From Panorpa germanica (Eukaryota > Arthropoda > Insecta > Mecoptera > Panorpidae), in assembly GCA_963678705.1 (NCBI GenBank), contig OY783203.1:23294535-23358534 (forward strand): a stretch of 64,000 nt of DNA. Direction: 5' to 3'. The translations under genes and the position numbers were made by a program. Positions 30,064 through 42,085 of this stretch are shown here, piece after piece (within the stretch, counting starts at the first letter, position 1; each line of letters begins with the position of its first letter). The notes under the pieces are model-generated. The model was not told the DNA's origin. It saw only the letters and a list, made by a program, of their open reading frames with translations, and made no database searches.

Positions 30064-32156
30064 TCACTGCTTTTTTACCGCTTCAATAGCTTTTTGCGCA
30101 GCATCATCGAGATTTTGAGCTGTTATTATAGGAAGTCCCGATTCATCAATTATTTTTTTTGCTGCTTTTGCATTGGTACCTGACATGTAGCATAAAATTG
30201 TAAAATTAATGTGTAAAACACAAAAAACAAAATTATATTTGTTTTGCATAAATACCTTCCAATCTAACTACTAATGGAACGTTAATTTCCATCTTTTTAG
30301 CAGCATTTATTATGCCATTAGCTATAGTTGCACAGTTTACAATGCCTCCAAAGACATTCACCAGAATCGCCTATTAAAAATAATGCAAAAAATATATCTG
30401 CACAATGTAACATATATTTAATATAGTATACGCACTTTAACTTTGGGATCCGAAATTAAAATTTGAAGAGCCCCCATAACTTGCTCTTCTTGAACACTTC
30501 CACCAACATCTAGGAAGTTAGCTGGCTCACCACCATTTAATTTAATAATATCCATTGTAGCCATAGCTAATCCAGCTCCATTAACTAAACAACCAACATT
30601 TCCATCCAAACCGATATAATTCAAATTGTGTTTTGCCGCTTCAATCTGAAAAAGGGAAAATATTTTAGTTATCTAAATGTTAATTACCACGATATAAAAT
30701 CCAGAATATTACATTTTGAGCTAGTAATGTGTAATATAAACATTTCCGAAATACATGTGAAGGTAAACGTATTAGACATATTTCCCAGAAAAATAATTCT
30801 GTTCTGCATTACTGTTATTTTAGTATTCACTCTTAAAGGTGTAAAATGCAAGAAGGGAAAATATAATAATAAATACTAAAAGAATAATGGAATATTAAGT
30901 AATACATTTAAATAAACACATTTCTTTTAAATACCTTACAAGATAATAAATATATATGTTTCTGAAACTAAATATACCTCTCGCGAATCTGTTTCAGAAT
31001 TATCATTTAAAGCAAAAACATCTTTTTGTCTAAATTGAGCATTGTCATCAAAACTGATTTTTGCATCCACTGTTATAACATCTCCTGTTGAAGTTTCCGC
31101 TAAAGGATTAATTTCCAGTTGAACTGCATCAACTTTTTTAAACATTTCCCACAAACTTATAATTTCACGTGCAGCTTTTACTTTGAGGTCTCCATGAAAC
31201 TTTAAGAAAGATGCAATATCTTCTGCTACATGTTGCGAAACACCTAATATGAATAAAATAAATAAACATGGTTTACGTAAATAATTGTTATACTTATGGT
31301 ACATAATAATTTTATGAATAAACATAAAAATACCTGCATTAATATCTATAGGCACTGTTTTAATCAGATGTGGAGTTTTTTCTGCAACTGCTTCAATATC
31401 CACTCCACCTGCTGGCGATGCTATTATTACAGGACCATTATGTTGTCTATCCATTAGTATGCATAAATAAGTTTCCCTAATAATGTCAACACTTTGAGCG
31501 ACCATTACTTTTCTTACAACAATTCCTTCAACTGGTGTTTGTTTAGTTATCAAACGATATCCTATCATCTTTCTTACAATATTAGGTATTTCTTCGCGAC
31601 TGTAATGTTAGGAATTATGCATATATAACGTATGTATGTATAATTATTTAATATTAAATTATTACTTTTTTGTTATATGAACACCTCCTTTAAATCCATT
31701 ATTGAAGTGACCTTTTCCTCGGCCACCCGCGAGTACCTGAGCTTTAATTACATATTCATCCACCTCTGAAAATAATTCATATAAAATGCAAACTTCTTCA
31801 TAATTTGAAATGAAAATAGTCTTATCTTACTGAAGTCATCAAGAGCATTTGCATTATCAGCATTATCCATCAATCTAAATGCTTGAACAGCAACTCCGTT
31901 TTTTTGTAATAATGATTTACTTTGATATTCTTGTAAATTTAAATTCCGCTTAAAACCATCACAAATCTAAAACATTTAATAACATTTTCATTAATTAAAT
32001 ATACATAAGTAATGTCTTAATATGATATAGATCAAAGGTCATCATTTTATTAGCACACAAATGAATGTAAAGTAATTGAACAATTCCATTACGTACCATT
32101 TTTAATCGGTTGCCAGCCAAATTGGGTTTTAGGACTTTGTTCCAAAATGCTGCCAT
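30064..32156 (-). CDS. SUCLA2: Succinyl-CoA synthetase beta subunit, ADP-forming, mitochondrial
   Basis: Eight exons on the minus strand, all with GT/AG borders: 32156-32097, 31966-31831, 31765-31666, 31599-31334, 31243-30978, 30645-30436, 30370-30256, 30179-30064. They sum to 1269 nt, or 422 residues. It is the beta subunit of the TCA-cycle enzyme that joins succinate and CoA with nucleotide triphosphate, in the mitochondrial matrix with an alpha subunit. The N-terminus ([15 protein letters not shown]) is basic and presequence-like. The ATP-grasp part has AGGRGKG at 78-84 and FKGGV at 90-94. The ligase part has [14 protein letters not shown] at 288-301 and VNVFGGI at 350-356. It ends IEAVKKQ. 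Length matches the family. Two introns are in frame with flanking exons and could be misread as coding. ADP specificity is inferred from overall resemblance to the fly gene skap. Confidence 0.93.
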
Positions 32157-33431
32157 AGTATGTATGTTTATTTTATTCTGCTTTTCAAATGTTCAAAATA
32201 AAAATTACTAGCAAACAGTATAGCACTATCTATAAAATATAATTATAAAACATATGAAGTACACGTATTTTGGTTATACTTAAATAATATCTGCAACACG
32301 TAACAATGATGTATTATTTGATAAGAGATACAATTATAAATAAAAGAACACAATAGAAAGATATCATAAAATATGTATTAACATAAAGATCGATTTGCAA
32401 AAGTATGATTACTTCAAATTTGTTATAACTACTTGACTGCTTGTATGTACCAGAGATAATAGTATGTACTTTGATGTTGTTTGATGTACTTGCCGCTGCT
32501 TGTCGCTACTAATTTGTACTGGTACTGATCAGAGATAATGTACTGATTGCTACTGATTTTATTTTTATTATATCTTCACTCTTTTCTATGTTTCCATATG
32601 TTTCTATTATTTGTGCTCTATTATTCTCAATGGTGCTCTATGCATGGTGTAGTAACTTTTATAGGGACAACTGGTACTTATTATCTCTGCTGGTACTATG
32701 ATAACTTCATTCCACACAAAGAAATGCTCTATATTTTATAAGAGAGTTTATGGGCTTGAGTGTACATATTTCAGAAATACGCCATTTAACAAGGTACTAA
32801 TTCAGGGAGAGTTATTAAAGTGCTCCAGAATATTACAAGAATTAAATTATCTTATTTAAAAGGAAACAAAAATGAACAGACATAGAAAATCAAAGAAACA
32901 AATATTTATATGTGCCTTTCATGTTGATTTTAATTATAATTATTTCGAATAAGTACTTTAGTGTCACCATAAGAAGAATTGGATCTTTTATTTTAAGTAT
33001 AAACGTAATTAATTACATATTTTTATAGATAAAATCTGGAAATTTTGTAATGTACAAATAATAAAAGATTTTTCTTGTCTTTCTTGTCTTTGCTTTAGTT
33101 ACCTTGAGTACTTCAACAAAACAACTTTACTTTTACACCTTTAATGGAACTTCTAAATACGCCTCTTACTAATATACAAATTTGTCTTAGGCCTCTGACG
33201 TCATATCTCTGAATTTTAATGCATATGCTGCCGAACTGTCATTTTTCTAAATGATTGCTGTTTACTTTCAATAAAAAGTAATAAGTAGTTTAAAAATGCA
33301 AATTCAATTGAAGTTTCTCGTATTTTATACAAATAGTGATAAAGAGAGTAATATTTAACAGGCAAAATATTAATAATTGTTATTATCTGAAAGCAAATAC
33401 ACTAACTAGTTCTGGCGTCATTATTAATTAT
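32157..33431. other. Upstream intergenic of SUCLA2, nothing recognised
   Basis: This presumably contains the 5' UTR and promoter of the minus-strand gene. Around 32450-32560, TGTACTGGTACTGAT-like words recur irregularly. A 64-codon plus-strand frame at 32547-32741 is hydrophobic and composition-driven. No TATA box could be assigned with confidence. Confidence 0.4.
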
Positions 33432-34042
33432 GGTAATTATTAAATACAGCTGACATGTACACTTTTGTTTTTCACTTTGTAAAAAAACTACTGCATTTTT
33501 ATATGTTTTATTATGCTTATTGTATTCTCAAAACATGTCAAATTCACTACGTAATAATTATTTTACCACTTTTAATTAATAAATAGGAGATATTGAGGGT
33601 TAAAGTTGAAATTTCAAAATTGAGGTTATGTCACCACTGTTATGTGTATCAATTGACAGAATTTTTGCTTAATACTGGCTTATTTAGATTCAAACCAAAT
33701 GTTCTATGAAATGTAAAGTTAAGTATTTAGAATGAGGAACATTTTTTTGTTATAAGAATAGGCTGTTTTGGTATAAAAAAAGCGCGGCCTTTTCTTATAA
33801 CAAAAAATTGTTTCTCATTCTAAATCTCTTTAAATACATATAACTTATATATAATTACTAAATTAGAAACATGTAAGATTAAGTATTTAGAGTGAGAATT
33901 TTTTTTTGTTATAAGATAAGACGGTTTTGCTATAAAAAAAAGCGCCGCGCTTTTTTTGCTTTTTTTTATACCTCAAAAATAAATGCAGTAGTTTTTTTAC
34001 AAAGTGAAAAACAAAAGTGGGTAGTCGTATTTAATAATTACC
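33432..34042. mobile_element. TIR element of about 611 bp (MITE-like)
   Basis: Arms 33432-33500 and 33975-34042 pair: GGTAATTATTAAATAC at the outside, then CACTTTTGTTTTTCACTTTG and TAAAAAAACTACTGCATTT. Inside, a block with AAGTATTTAGA.TGAG, a T-run, TTGTTATAAGA and GCGCG occurs twice as an imperfect direct repeat (about 33716-33800 and 33880-33960). Non-coding; superfamily unknown. Confidence 0.65.
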
Positions 34043-34480
34043 GAGCTGCCAAAGAAATGTAAGAGGCAATAAGCAGCAGATGAAATTAACTAGCTAGCTA
34101 AACTACATCATCAAAAATTAGGAAGGATTTTGGTTTATATACAACTACATTAATTAAATAATTTAATATTTTTGTTTTTTTAGGAAGAATTTTTATGTAT
34201 ATACAAATACATTAATTACAATAAACAATGTTAACTAAAAATTGTGTATTTTTTTTTATTTATAAATTTTTTGATATTTATAATAATTCAAACATTCACT
34301 CATTGCTGTCTCTTTTGTATCTTGCAAGAACTTCTCGCCAAACAAAGGTAGAGATTCCTGACAAATAAGATAAGTATATCAAAGGACCATTTCTTAACAT
34401 GGGAGTTACCGATCTATAATATATATGTATATTATCTTTGGTCGAAGAAACTCAGTTAAATTATATTGAGGATGTAAGGC
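34043..34480. other. AT-rich stretch, nothing recognised
   Basis: No frame of note. TTTATGTATATACAAATACATTAATTA-type words occur twice near 34135-34215. Confidence 0.4.
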
Positions 34481-34679
34481 AGTTTAAAAAATACAACGAT
34501 TAATAAAATGCTTTTCAAATGACTGGAAATTTGTCAGGATGTACACCGAAGATATTATGGAAAACTTAAAGCAGATAAAATAATACCTTTCATTAAATCA
34601 AAAATAAGGTAATCGTCCCTAGACCAGGCAATAAAGGTAAAATATCTTTTATTTTAACTTCTAGTTATAGTCAAACTTC

Positions 34680-35135
34680 TCTTTATTGACCATGATTATT
34701 TTATTGACAGATACTAACGGCACTACGCAATGCTTGGTGCTGGTAGCTATCAACAAGACTTAGGAGAGAATAAATATATCTTCAATAGTCTTCTGTAAGC
34801 CGGAACATTAATGAGGTTGTGAAAGCCGTTCGTAATAGTCAAATGCTATAAGATTATATATAATTTCCGAACACAATAGAAATGTTAAATAACAACCGAT
34901 CTGAGTGAGTTGTTTTAATTTTGTCATTTAGTTTCTTAGTTAACACTTAAATCTGTTGATGGCTATGATTCAAATAACATATTACACATTTTACGACAAG
35001 TATGGATTTTCAGAAGTTAAAGGATGCATCAATTGCACTAACGTTGCCATTTTTCCACTACCTTCGCCTGATCCAGATTATTCGGAGCATATATTTGACA
35101 GAAAGGGACCATATATAATGACGCCGCTCTCAATT
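34680..35135 (+). pseudogene. Harbinger transposase remnant, left arm
   Basis: Translated pieces in shifting frames: HYAMLGAGSYQQDLGENKYI near 34731, then FYDKYGFSEVKGCINCTNVA near 34990, followed by FPLPSPDPDYSEHIF. These match PIF/Harbinger transposase landmarks ('RFLGTGSYQ..VG', 'GVIGCIDCTHVAI..P', 'YSEHIFVNRKGYHSINVQ'). The reading breaks at about 34800 and again after 35105. DDE catalysis is impossible in this state. Confidence 0.7.
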
Positions 35136-35155
35136 GCTGACCTAGATTCTCCTGA

Positions 35156-35310
35156 GTGCAATATCAGGACAAGCAGCATCTAAAGCACATCTTTAATATA
35201 CCGTTTGCCTGCTCGATTATGCTACGTGTTGACATATGCTTTGCATTGTATCGAGCCTCAGGAGAATCTGGATCAGCAATTGAGAGCGACGTCAGCATCC
35301 ATGGTCACGG
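35156..35310 (-). pseudogene. Harbinger transposase C-terminal scrap, opposite strand
   Basis: On the minus strand the frame reads SIADPDSPEARYNAKHMSTR followed by SIIEQANGILKMCFRCC, the family's 'EARYN..H..TR..IEQ.NG.LK.RFRCL' stretch. It is inverted relative to the upstream remnant. The DPDSPE segment also forms a local inverted repeat with 35121-35157, so this is a rearranged second copy rather than one gene. Confidence 0.7.
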
Positions 35311-36859
35311 TGTTACCTATAAACAAAGTAATTTATTACTCTAATTCTTCATTATTAGTATTTATTTTAACAGTACGAAGTAGAAAGTAATTATTAGGTT
35401 TAGTCTGATGAAGTTTTTAAATTATTGGCAGCTCCTTACATTTATTCCAGATATGAGAATTACGCGTACTTCCTGGAAATTTCGCATGAAGATCTTTTTC
35501 TGTAATCCTTTTATTTGCGTCACAAATCTAGAAATTTATTATAATGGGCTTGTGTCCTATGTCTTAATTTCTATAAAAGTGTACTATATACATATTGATA
35601 AAGTGGGTTACTAGAACCTCAAATGTTCAATTATTTTTTAATAACTCCTTATATGTTAGGAGATATTAACAATTAAAAAAGTCATTTTGTCTCTTTAATT
35701 ATTAAAGGAATTCAACGTTGTACAAACTCCAAATGCATGTGACATCACAATCCTTGTGTAAGGTTACTAACCTTACAGATCATAAATCTCTGCTATATGT
35801 ATTTATATATCAAAATATCAAATATTATTTACAGTTATTTCAAGGAACAATAAAATTTCAATATATGTCTGCCTTAACAGGGTTAAATAAAGTAAAAACT
35901 TATTATTCTTTGACTTGACTGGATTGTTTGAGTACCAACAGCTACAAAACATTACCACAACACTGACCTACTCAACAAATAACTGACGTTAAAATGCATT
36001 TCATGTCATACAAATATGGGCGACCATTTCTAGCGCTAAAACTACAATTCAAATTTTTAATTGCTCCGTCAATATTTAGATATTTAATAAAATAGACACG
36101 CCAATACACATTTATTAACATCAATTTCAATCAACAATGGGCTTGTGTCCTCATTTTTTAGTGGTCGATTTTTCAATTGTTGATTGAAATTGATGTTAAT
36201 AAATGTGTATTGGCGTGTCTATTTTATTAAATATCTAAATATTGACGGAGATATAGCAATTAAAAATTTGAATTGTAGTTTTAGCGCTAGAAATGGTTGG
36301 CCATATTTGTATGACATGGAATGCATTTTAACGTCAGTTATTTGTTGAGTAGGTCAGTGTTGTGGTAATGTTTTGTAGCTGTTGGTACTCAAACAATCCA
36401 GTCAAGTCAAAGAATAATAAGTTTTTACTTTATTTAACCCTGTTAAGGCAGACATAATATTGAAATTTTATTGTTCCTTGAAATAACTGTAAATAATATT
36501 TGATATTTTGATATATAAATACATAGAGCAGAGATTTATGATCTGTAAGGTTGGTAACCTTACACAAGGTTTGTGATGTCACATGCATTTGGAGTTTGTA
36601 CAACGTTGAATCCCTTTAATAATTAAAGAGACAAAATGACTTTTTTAATTGTTAATATCTCCTAACATATATGGAGTTATTAAAAAATAATTGAACATTT
36701 GAGGTTCTAGTAACCCACTTTATCAATATATAGTACAGTTTTATAGAAATTAAGACATAGGACACAAGCCCATTGAAAAATCAACCACTAAAAAATGAGG
36801 ACACAAGCCCAAATATTCAATGATGGCAATACTGTAAGACATTAATTTATACCAATTGT

Positions 36860-37480
36860 ACATTGATTGAATGGTATCCCCCTTTCTGTTCACAAAAATA
36901 TGCTCCGAACATTCTGGATCAGACGAAGCAGATGGTAAAATGGCAACGAGAGTGCAATCGATGCAGCCTATAACTTCTATACTTGTCGTAAAATCTGTAA
37001 AATGTTATTTGAACCATAGGCATCATCAGATTTAAGTTTTGACTAAGAAACTAAATGATAAAGTTAAAACAACTCACTCAGATAGGTTGCTATAGTTCAA
37101 ATTACGAGAGTTCGACGGCGACTCATACTTAAAACAAGTTGTGGGGTATAAACTGCGGATATAACTAAAAAGTACTGACTCACTTATTTTTCTATAATGT
37201 ATATACAACCGAATAAGATAAAATTCATTATCGTATTATAGATTTATACCGCTCTTATAACCTCTTTTAAGTATAAGTCGCAGCCGAACTTTCGTGATTT
37301 GGACTATATTTAATAATTCTATTGTGATCGGAAATTGAATATATACTTGTAGCATTTCACTATCATGAACGGCATTCACAACCTCATTAATGCTCCGGCT
37401 TACAGAGGACTATTGAAGATATATTTATTATCTCCTATGTCTTGTTGATAGCTTCCAACACCAAGCAAGCGTAGTGTCGC
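36860..37480 (-). pseudogene. Harbinger transposase remnant, right arm
   Basis: The minus strand of the right arm holds the counterpart of 34680-35135: pieces reading GCIDCTLVAIL, SSDPECSEHIFVNRKGGYHS and the LGAGSYQQD-like segment near 37440. It is interrupted by the 218-bp MITE at 37091-37308 and by stops. Confidence 0.65.
37091..37308. mobile_element. 218-bp MITE, copy 1
   Basis: Ends TATAGTTCAAATTACGAGAG and the complement of TATAGTCCAAATCACGAAAG; GTTCGACGGCGACT faces AGTCGCAGCCGAAC inside. The insertion is shown directly because the left arm of the palindrome has no such block at the matching place. It is related to 62438-62590. Confidence 0.75.
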
Positions 37481-37640
37481 TAGTATCCGTCAATAAAATA
37501 ATCATGATGAATAAAAAGAGGTTTGACTAAAATTAACAGATAAAGTAAAATATATTTTACCTTTATTTCCGGGTTTAGGGAAGATTATATTATTTGTGGT
37601 TTCATGAAAGGTATCAATTTCTGATTTAAGTTTTTCTCAT

Positions 37641-37987
37641 GAATAGGGCCCCTGCTCTCTACACGACTAGTCTGTGCTCTACATTGACAGATTATTGTTA
37701 CAGTTGGGTTGTGAACCATACAAAATTGCACTTTATATTGATTGATAAAGTTGGCTGCCAAAACCTCAAATATTCAATTCGCAATAATACAGAACTTATT
37801 AAATATGACATTTTCAAATTTTTGAAAATTTTCGTTCAATTAATAATTCAAGAGGTAAAATTTACAAAAAATAATTTCAGTTCACGCTGTTGTTCCTTCC
37901 GCACTAATATTTGCCAACCTTTACAATCACTGTTAAACAAGGAAGTGCAAAAGAGGTGCAGTATGAGTCTGATCCGTCGACCCATAA
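37641..37987. other. Spacer, nothing recognised
   Basis: A 123-codon frame (37639-38010) runs into a Helitron head and has no domain. Not supported as a gene. Confidence 0.4.
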
Positions 37988-38622
37988 TCCTTTATTATAA
38001 TGTTCCGTAATTTTAGAGAAAAGTTAGGCTCTTTTTTGCTGTATAAAATTTTATTCGTAAAAGATAGAAAGTTGAAATTTTGCATGTATATTAAGGTATT
38101 CAATACTGACATTCTTCAAAATTTAGAAGTTCCAAATTTTATAAAAGGGGCGCTTAGAAAATTGGGGGGCCCAGTAAGAAACATTGGAGAAAGCTCAAAT
38201 TTTGGATTGTGTACCATTGAATACCATATTAAAAAAAAAATTAAAAACTCAAAGATTTTATTTGCGGGTACGAGGGCGGTTTTTGCCGTGAGTAAAACTT
38301 GTGCTAGAAAGTTGAAATTTTATATATAGGTAATATATGATTTTAATATAGATAATAAATATATGTGTAGTTAACTATGGTACCTAATTTACAAATCGAA
38401 AAAAAAAAATCACAAATTTTGAAAAAAAGTTGGTCAAATAATTAATAAATTGAAAATATTTTATATTTTGTTGAGAACTATTTTTTTAGTCAGTTTATAT
38501 AAAAAATTATTTGTTGTTATATGTAAACTTTATATAGAACGAGTTAAATATTTCAATTTAAAAATAGAATTAAACTTTAAAATGAAATTCAATCCACACA
38601 CAAAAGACGGTCGTCGCTGCCC
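37988..38622 (+). mobile_element. Helitron-like family B, internally deleted
   Basis: Head TCCTTTATTATAATGTTCC, a deletion of about 150 bp right after it, then normal family-B body. The tail is damaged: ACACACAAAAGACGGTCGTC and CTGCCCAGTAAAC with no perfect hairpin or CTAG. Confidence 0.65.
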
Positions 38623-39473
38623 AGTAAACATTTTGGAGTAAATTCTACTTAATTTCTATTACATCATGAATTTTTTGTCTGGAACGTGTTCGTTTTCTAT
38701 TTAGTCGTTCATAGGAAAGGCCCTTTTTATGAGCTACAGACATTGCAACGACGGTTCACTGCTGAATTAAAAGCGGAGTCGGTTTATGATTTATGACCGG
38801 AGTTATAAACTTGATACTAGCAGGGGTATAAAACTTAATGGAATTCTACTTTTTAGAGTCTGCAAAATATAAATATTTAAATGAAGAATTAAATAGATGT
38901 AATCTTTAGTACGGATCGTGATTTTTTTAATGAATATTATTCATCTTCAACAATACTCATTATATTAGTTTTTTACATTGTTTTGGTGATTCAAAAATCC
39001 ACGATCGGCAGGTCTGCGTTAGGTTTAAAACCTCTGTCTTACCATCGCTAGATGCTAACTTCGTTTATATACATTATATTCGGGGATTGAGGGAGATAGA
39101 GTCTGTCTATTACCATTAAAGAAATATTTGTTGAAAAAGGATAGCATATACTTTAAACTACTGTACTGAACGAAATATTATACAAGTGTAACGGTGAAAA
39201 ATATATTTTACTTGTCTAACCGCATCTCGTTTCTCTCTCACTTTGGAATAAATGAGATGAAAGTGAAGTAAAAAAAATAAATCCATGTGGGAAAGAAACA
39301 GAAATACTTAATGAATGATGTTGGAAAAAGAAAGAATACTAGAAAGAATAACTAACACAAAATCTGTGACAGGTAGAGAACTTGTAAAGCGTTAGAATAG
39401 AATTGTACGAGTGACTCGAACTTCACCAAATAGGGCACTTCACCAAATTGTTTACTGTGGTTTGTTGTGTTAC

Positions 39474-39475
<2 letters not shown>
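38623..39475. other. Unique intergenic stretch with one hairpin
   Basis: Arms GGATCGTGATTTTT (about 38914) and AAAAATCCACGATC (about 38993) form a hairpin of about 95 bp, possibly a small MITE. No gene seen. Confidence 0.4.
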
Positions 39476-39538
<63 letters not shown>

Positions 39539-39567
39539 ATCTGATATGATAGTCTGATATAATAGTC

Positions 39568-39598
<31 letters not shown>
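39476..39598. repeat. (TA)n microsatellite in two blocks
   Basis: Two TA runs (about 39476-39534 and 39569-39596) around TCTGATATGATAGTCTGATA. They sit between GTTGTGTTACA and TGTAACACG, which are complementary. Confidence 0.95.
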
Positions 39599-39599
<1 letters not shown>

Positions 39600-39600
<1 letters not shown>

Positions 39601-40025
39601 GTAACACGTGTTACACGTTGTACAACAAACCACATATTTATTGTAACCACATATTTTATTGAATTTTTTTTTAATACCATATTTCATTATTAAGTAATCT
39701 AAACTTTGACTTTTCTCCAAAGTTTCCTACCGGGGCCCCCAATTTTCTCATCGCTCCCTTTTTCAATTCATCAATTTCTAATTTTCTAAAAATATTAGCC
39801 TTGAACACCATAATACACATGCCAAATTTCAACTTTCTGTCTTTTACTTTTAATTCGTAAATTAGTTATAGAGTAAAGAGTGAAACATCCGAGGACGCCA
39901 AAAGTGTTAGAATTTTCTTCTCTACGAAATAGACAATTTTCAAGAAAATTCGCGGAGCCGTTTTCGATCCATCATAAGAATCGAGTAAACATATAAACTT
40001 TCACTTGGAACATTATAATATAGGA
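39600..40025 (-). mobile_element. Inverted Helitron-like family B head
   Basis: Family-B 5' half on the minus strand, ending at 40025 in the complement of TCCTATATTATAATGTTCC. It abuts the inverted family-A tail exactly. Confidence 0.65.
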
Positions 40026-41526
40026 CCAGCGCTTCGCCCCATCGCAAGCAGACGTGTATATAATAGGTTAAATAAAAGTTATTTGCTAAAAAATAAACTA
40101 AATAAAAATAAGCTAAAATTATAACTAAAAGTTATTAAAATTTAAAGTTACTTTAATAAAAGTTATTTGCTAAATTGAACTTAATGCAAAATATTATTTT
40201 TGAGTAATTATCGCTAAAATATATGTTTTTTTTAAATTTATGCTCCTTCATTTTGTTCTAAAATTATAATTTTCTCTAATTAAGCACTGCATTGAACAAT
40301 GTCGAGTTTCCGCCCCTAAACATTAATCATCACCTTTTGGATCCATGCTCTGTATCGTTCCCGCACTTTCAAATTTATTCCTCCGCACGTCCGCCACAGA
40401 GCGCCGACTTCCAGCACCACGGTACATGCTGAGCATCTCTGTATCGCTCCTTCCCTGAGCATCGTCGCTACTTAGAGCACCTTCCCAACGCCATTAAATA
40501 ATCCTGCCCCCACTTCCTCAAATTCGCTCCGCTACTGAGGGTAATTTTTTTCCCGAAAATATGCACATACATAGTTTTTATTTTTTTAATTTGATATTTG
40601 GGGCTATTGACTATCTCCTCCTACCCCCATCCCTCCCATCCGATTTTGTAGCACTCTGTCTGCAAACGCACCAAATATCAATCCAATTCTACTACTGGAT
40701 GTAATTTGAATATCTAACATATAGAGAACTATTTTGCTTCTACGTAATACTCTACATGCAAAATATCATCGTTCTACCTCTATATTGTTCTTATATTCGA
40801 TATATTAACTCCTGCCCTGATGTTACACTAAACAAAATGAGTTTTTTATATTTTCGGTAATAATATGTCAATTTATATCTACATACCAAATTTCAAATTT
40901 GTATTTATATTTTGGCATTGGTGCCCCCCACATACCTCTACTACTAAACTTTGTTTGTATCTAAAAACATGTATTCAATATTATAGCCTTTTATCTCTAT
41001 ATATTTGACATTTCTGGTTCTTGTCCACCGGCGCCCGTCGCCATGGAAATATGTAGTTTTCGAGTTTGTCTTTAATAACGGTGTATAAAGGGCTAAAATT
41101 TCAACGTTCTAGCTCTTTTGCGACACTGCCACATAAAGTCGTTACTGAATTATAATCAATCACTACAGCGAGCCTACATACCAAATTTCAACGTTCTAAC
41201 TCCATTCTAACATGGCCCCCGAAATTCGCGCCACTACCGTACTCAAATTTCGAATTTTTAATTATTAGAAAATGTGTAAAATTATTATCTCAACACATAC
41301 CCCAATTTTCAGTTTTCTATCATATCTTGTTCATGAGATATTTGAAAATGTATTGTTTGGAATTTTCCAGTTTTTCCAGAATCACTTCTTCCAAGGAAAT
41401 TAAAGGAAAATTTCAGGAACGCAGAAAGTCTTAGAAATTTTTCCTCTACAAAATATCAAAATTTAGAAAACTTTGTAGGCCCCGTTTAGAAGATACTATA
41501 TAGGATATACTCGTATATATTTATAT
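40026..41526 (-). mobile_element. Inverted Helitron-like family A copy
   Basis: The 3' end on the minus strand is CTGG|T (40029-40026, fits CTRR), preceded by a degenerate hairpin (GTCTGCTTGCGATGGGGCG). Family-A body extends to about 41526. It is tail-to-head with the B copy at 39600-40025. Internal deletions make it shorter than the 2.6-kb copies. Confidence 0.65.
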
Positions 41527-41614
41527 ATATACCCTACAAACAATGTTGATAAGATTCGTATTAGAATCGTATAAGATTCGAACGAGATTTAGAAAAATTG
41601 TTTGTAGGGTATAT
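41527..41614. repeat. Inverted repeat with 19-bp arms
   Basis: TATATACCCTACAAACAAT and ATTGTTTGTAGGGTATATA flank about 50 bp with AAGATTCGTATTAGAATCGT repeats. It lies between two inverted Helitron copies. Confidence 0.75.
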
Positions 41615-41615
41615 A

Positions 41616-42085
41616 CTAGAGGTAACCCCCGTCACAAGCGACGACTGTCTTTTGTGTGTAAATTGAATTTCATTTCAAATTTTAATTCCATTTTAAAATT
41701 GAACTCGTTCTATATAAATTTTACTTACAAAAACAAATAATTTTTCATATAAACTGACTAAAAAATAAATTTTTTTTAACAAATTTTTTTTTCAAAATTT
41801 GGGAACTTTTTTCTCGGTTCGTACATTAGGTATCAAAGTTAGCTCACAAACAAAATTTCAAAGTTACCTACCCGGCCCCCGAATTTTTTCAAGCCCCCCC
41901 TTTTTAAATTTTTAATTTTTGAAAAATATCAGCATTAACAGAATACCTTAATACACATCCAAAATTTCAACATTTTAATATTTTACGAATTAAAAGTTAT
42001 ACAGAAAAAAGTGATTATTTTTTTCCTGTTTTTCCAAAATTACGGGATTCCAGGAAATTCAGGGGAAAATACGGAGACGCCGTGG
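41616..42085 (-). mobile_element. Inverted Helitron-like family B, head missing
   Basis: CTAG (41619-41616, minus) and a hairpin-like CGTCGCTTGTGACGGGGG are present. The body is shortened and the head is lost at about 42085. Confidence 0.65.

Larger units (their letters stand above)
34500..37640. mobile_element. Large palindrome made of broken Harbinger elements
   Basis: Left arm about 34558-36125 and right arm about 36155-37640 are inverted copies, with the axis near 36140 (TTTCAATCAACAAT/ATTGTTGATTGAAA). Both arms carry the same decayed PIF/Harbinger transposase pieces. Inner boundaries repeat GGGCTTGTGTCCTCATTTTT and GGGCTTGTGTCCTATGTCTT, which look like nested terminal repeats. The right arm contains an extra 218-bp MITE (37091-37308). 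The left arm contains about 400 extra bp (35115-35540). Confidence 0.7.

Noticed and set aside
30936-31568. A single 210-codon minus-strand frame as one exon
   Set aside because: It spans an in-frame intron (31333-31244) between two SUCLA2 exons with clear GT/AG borders; reading through would insert a stretch absent from the family.
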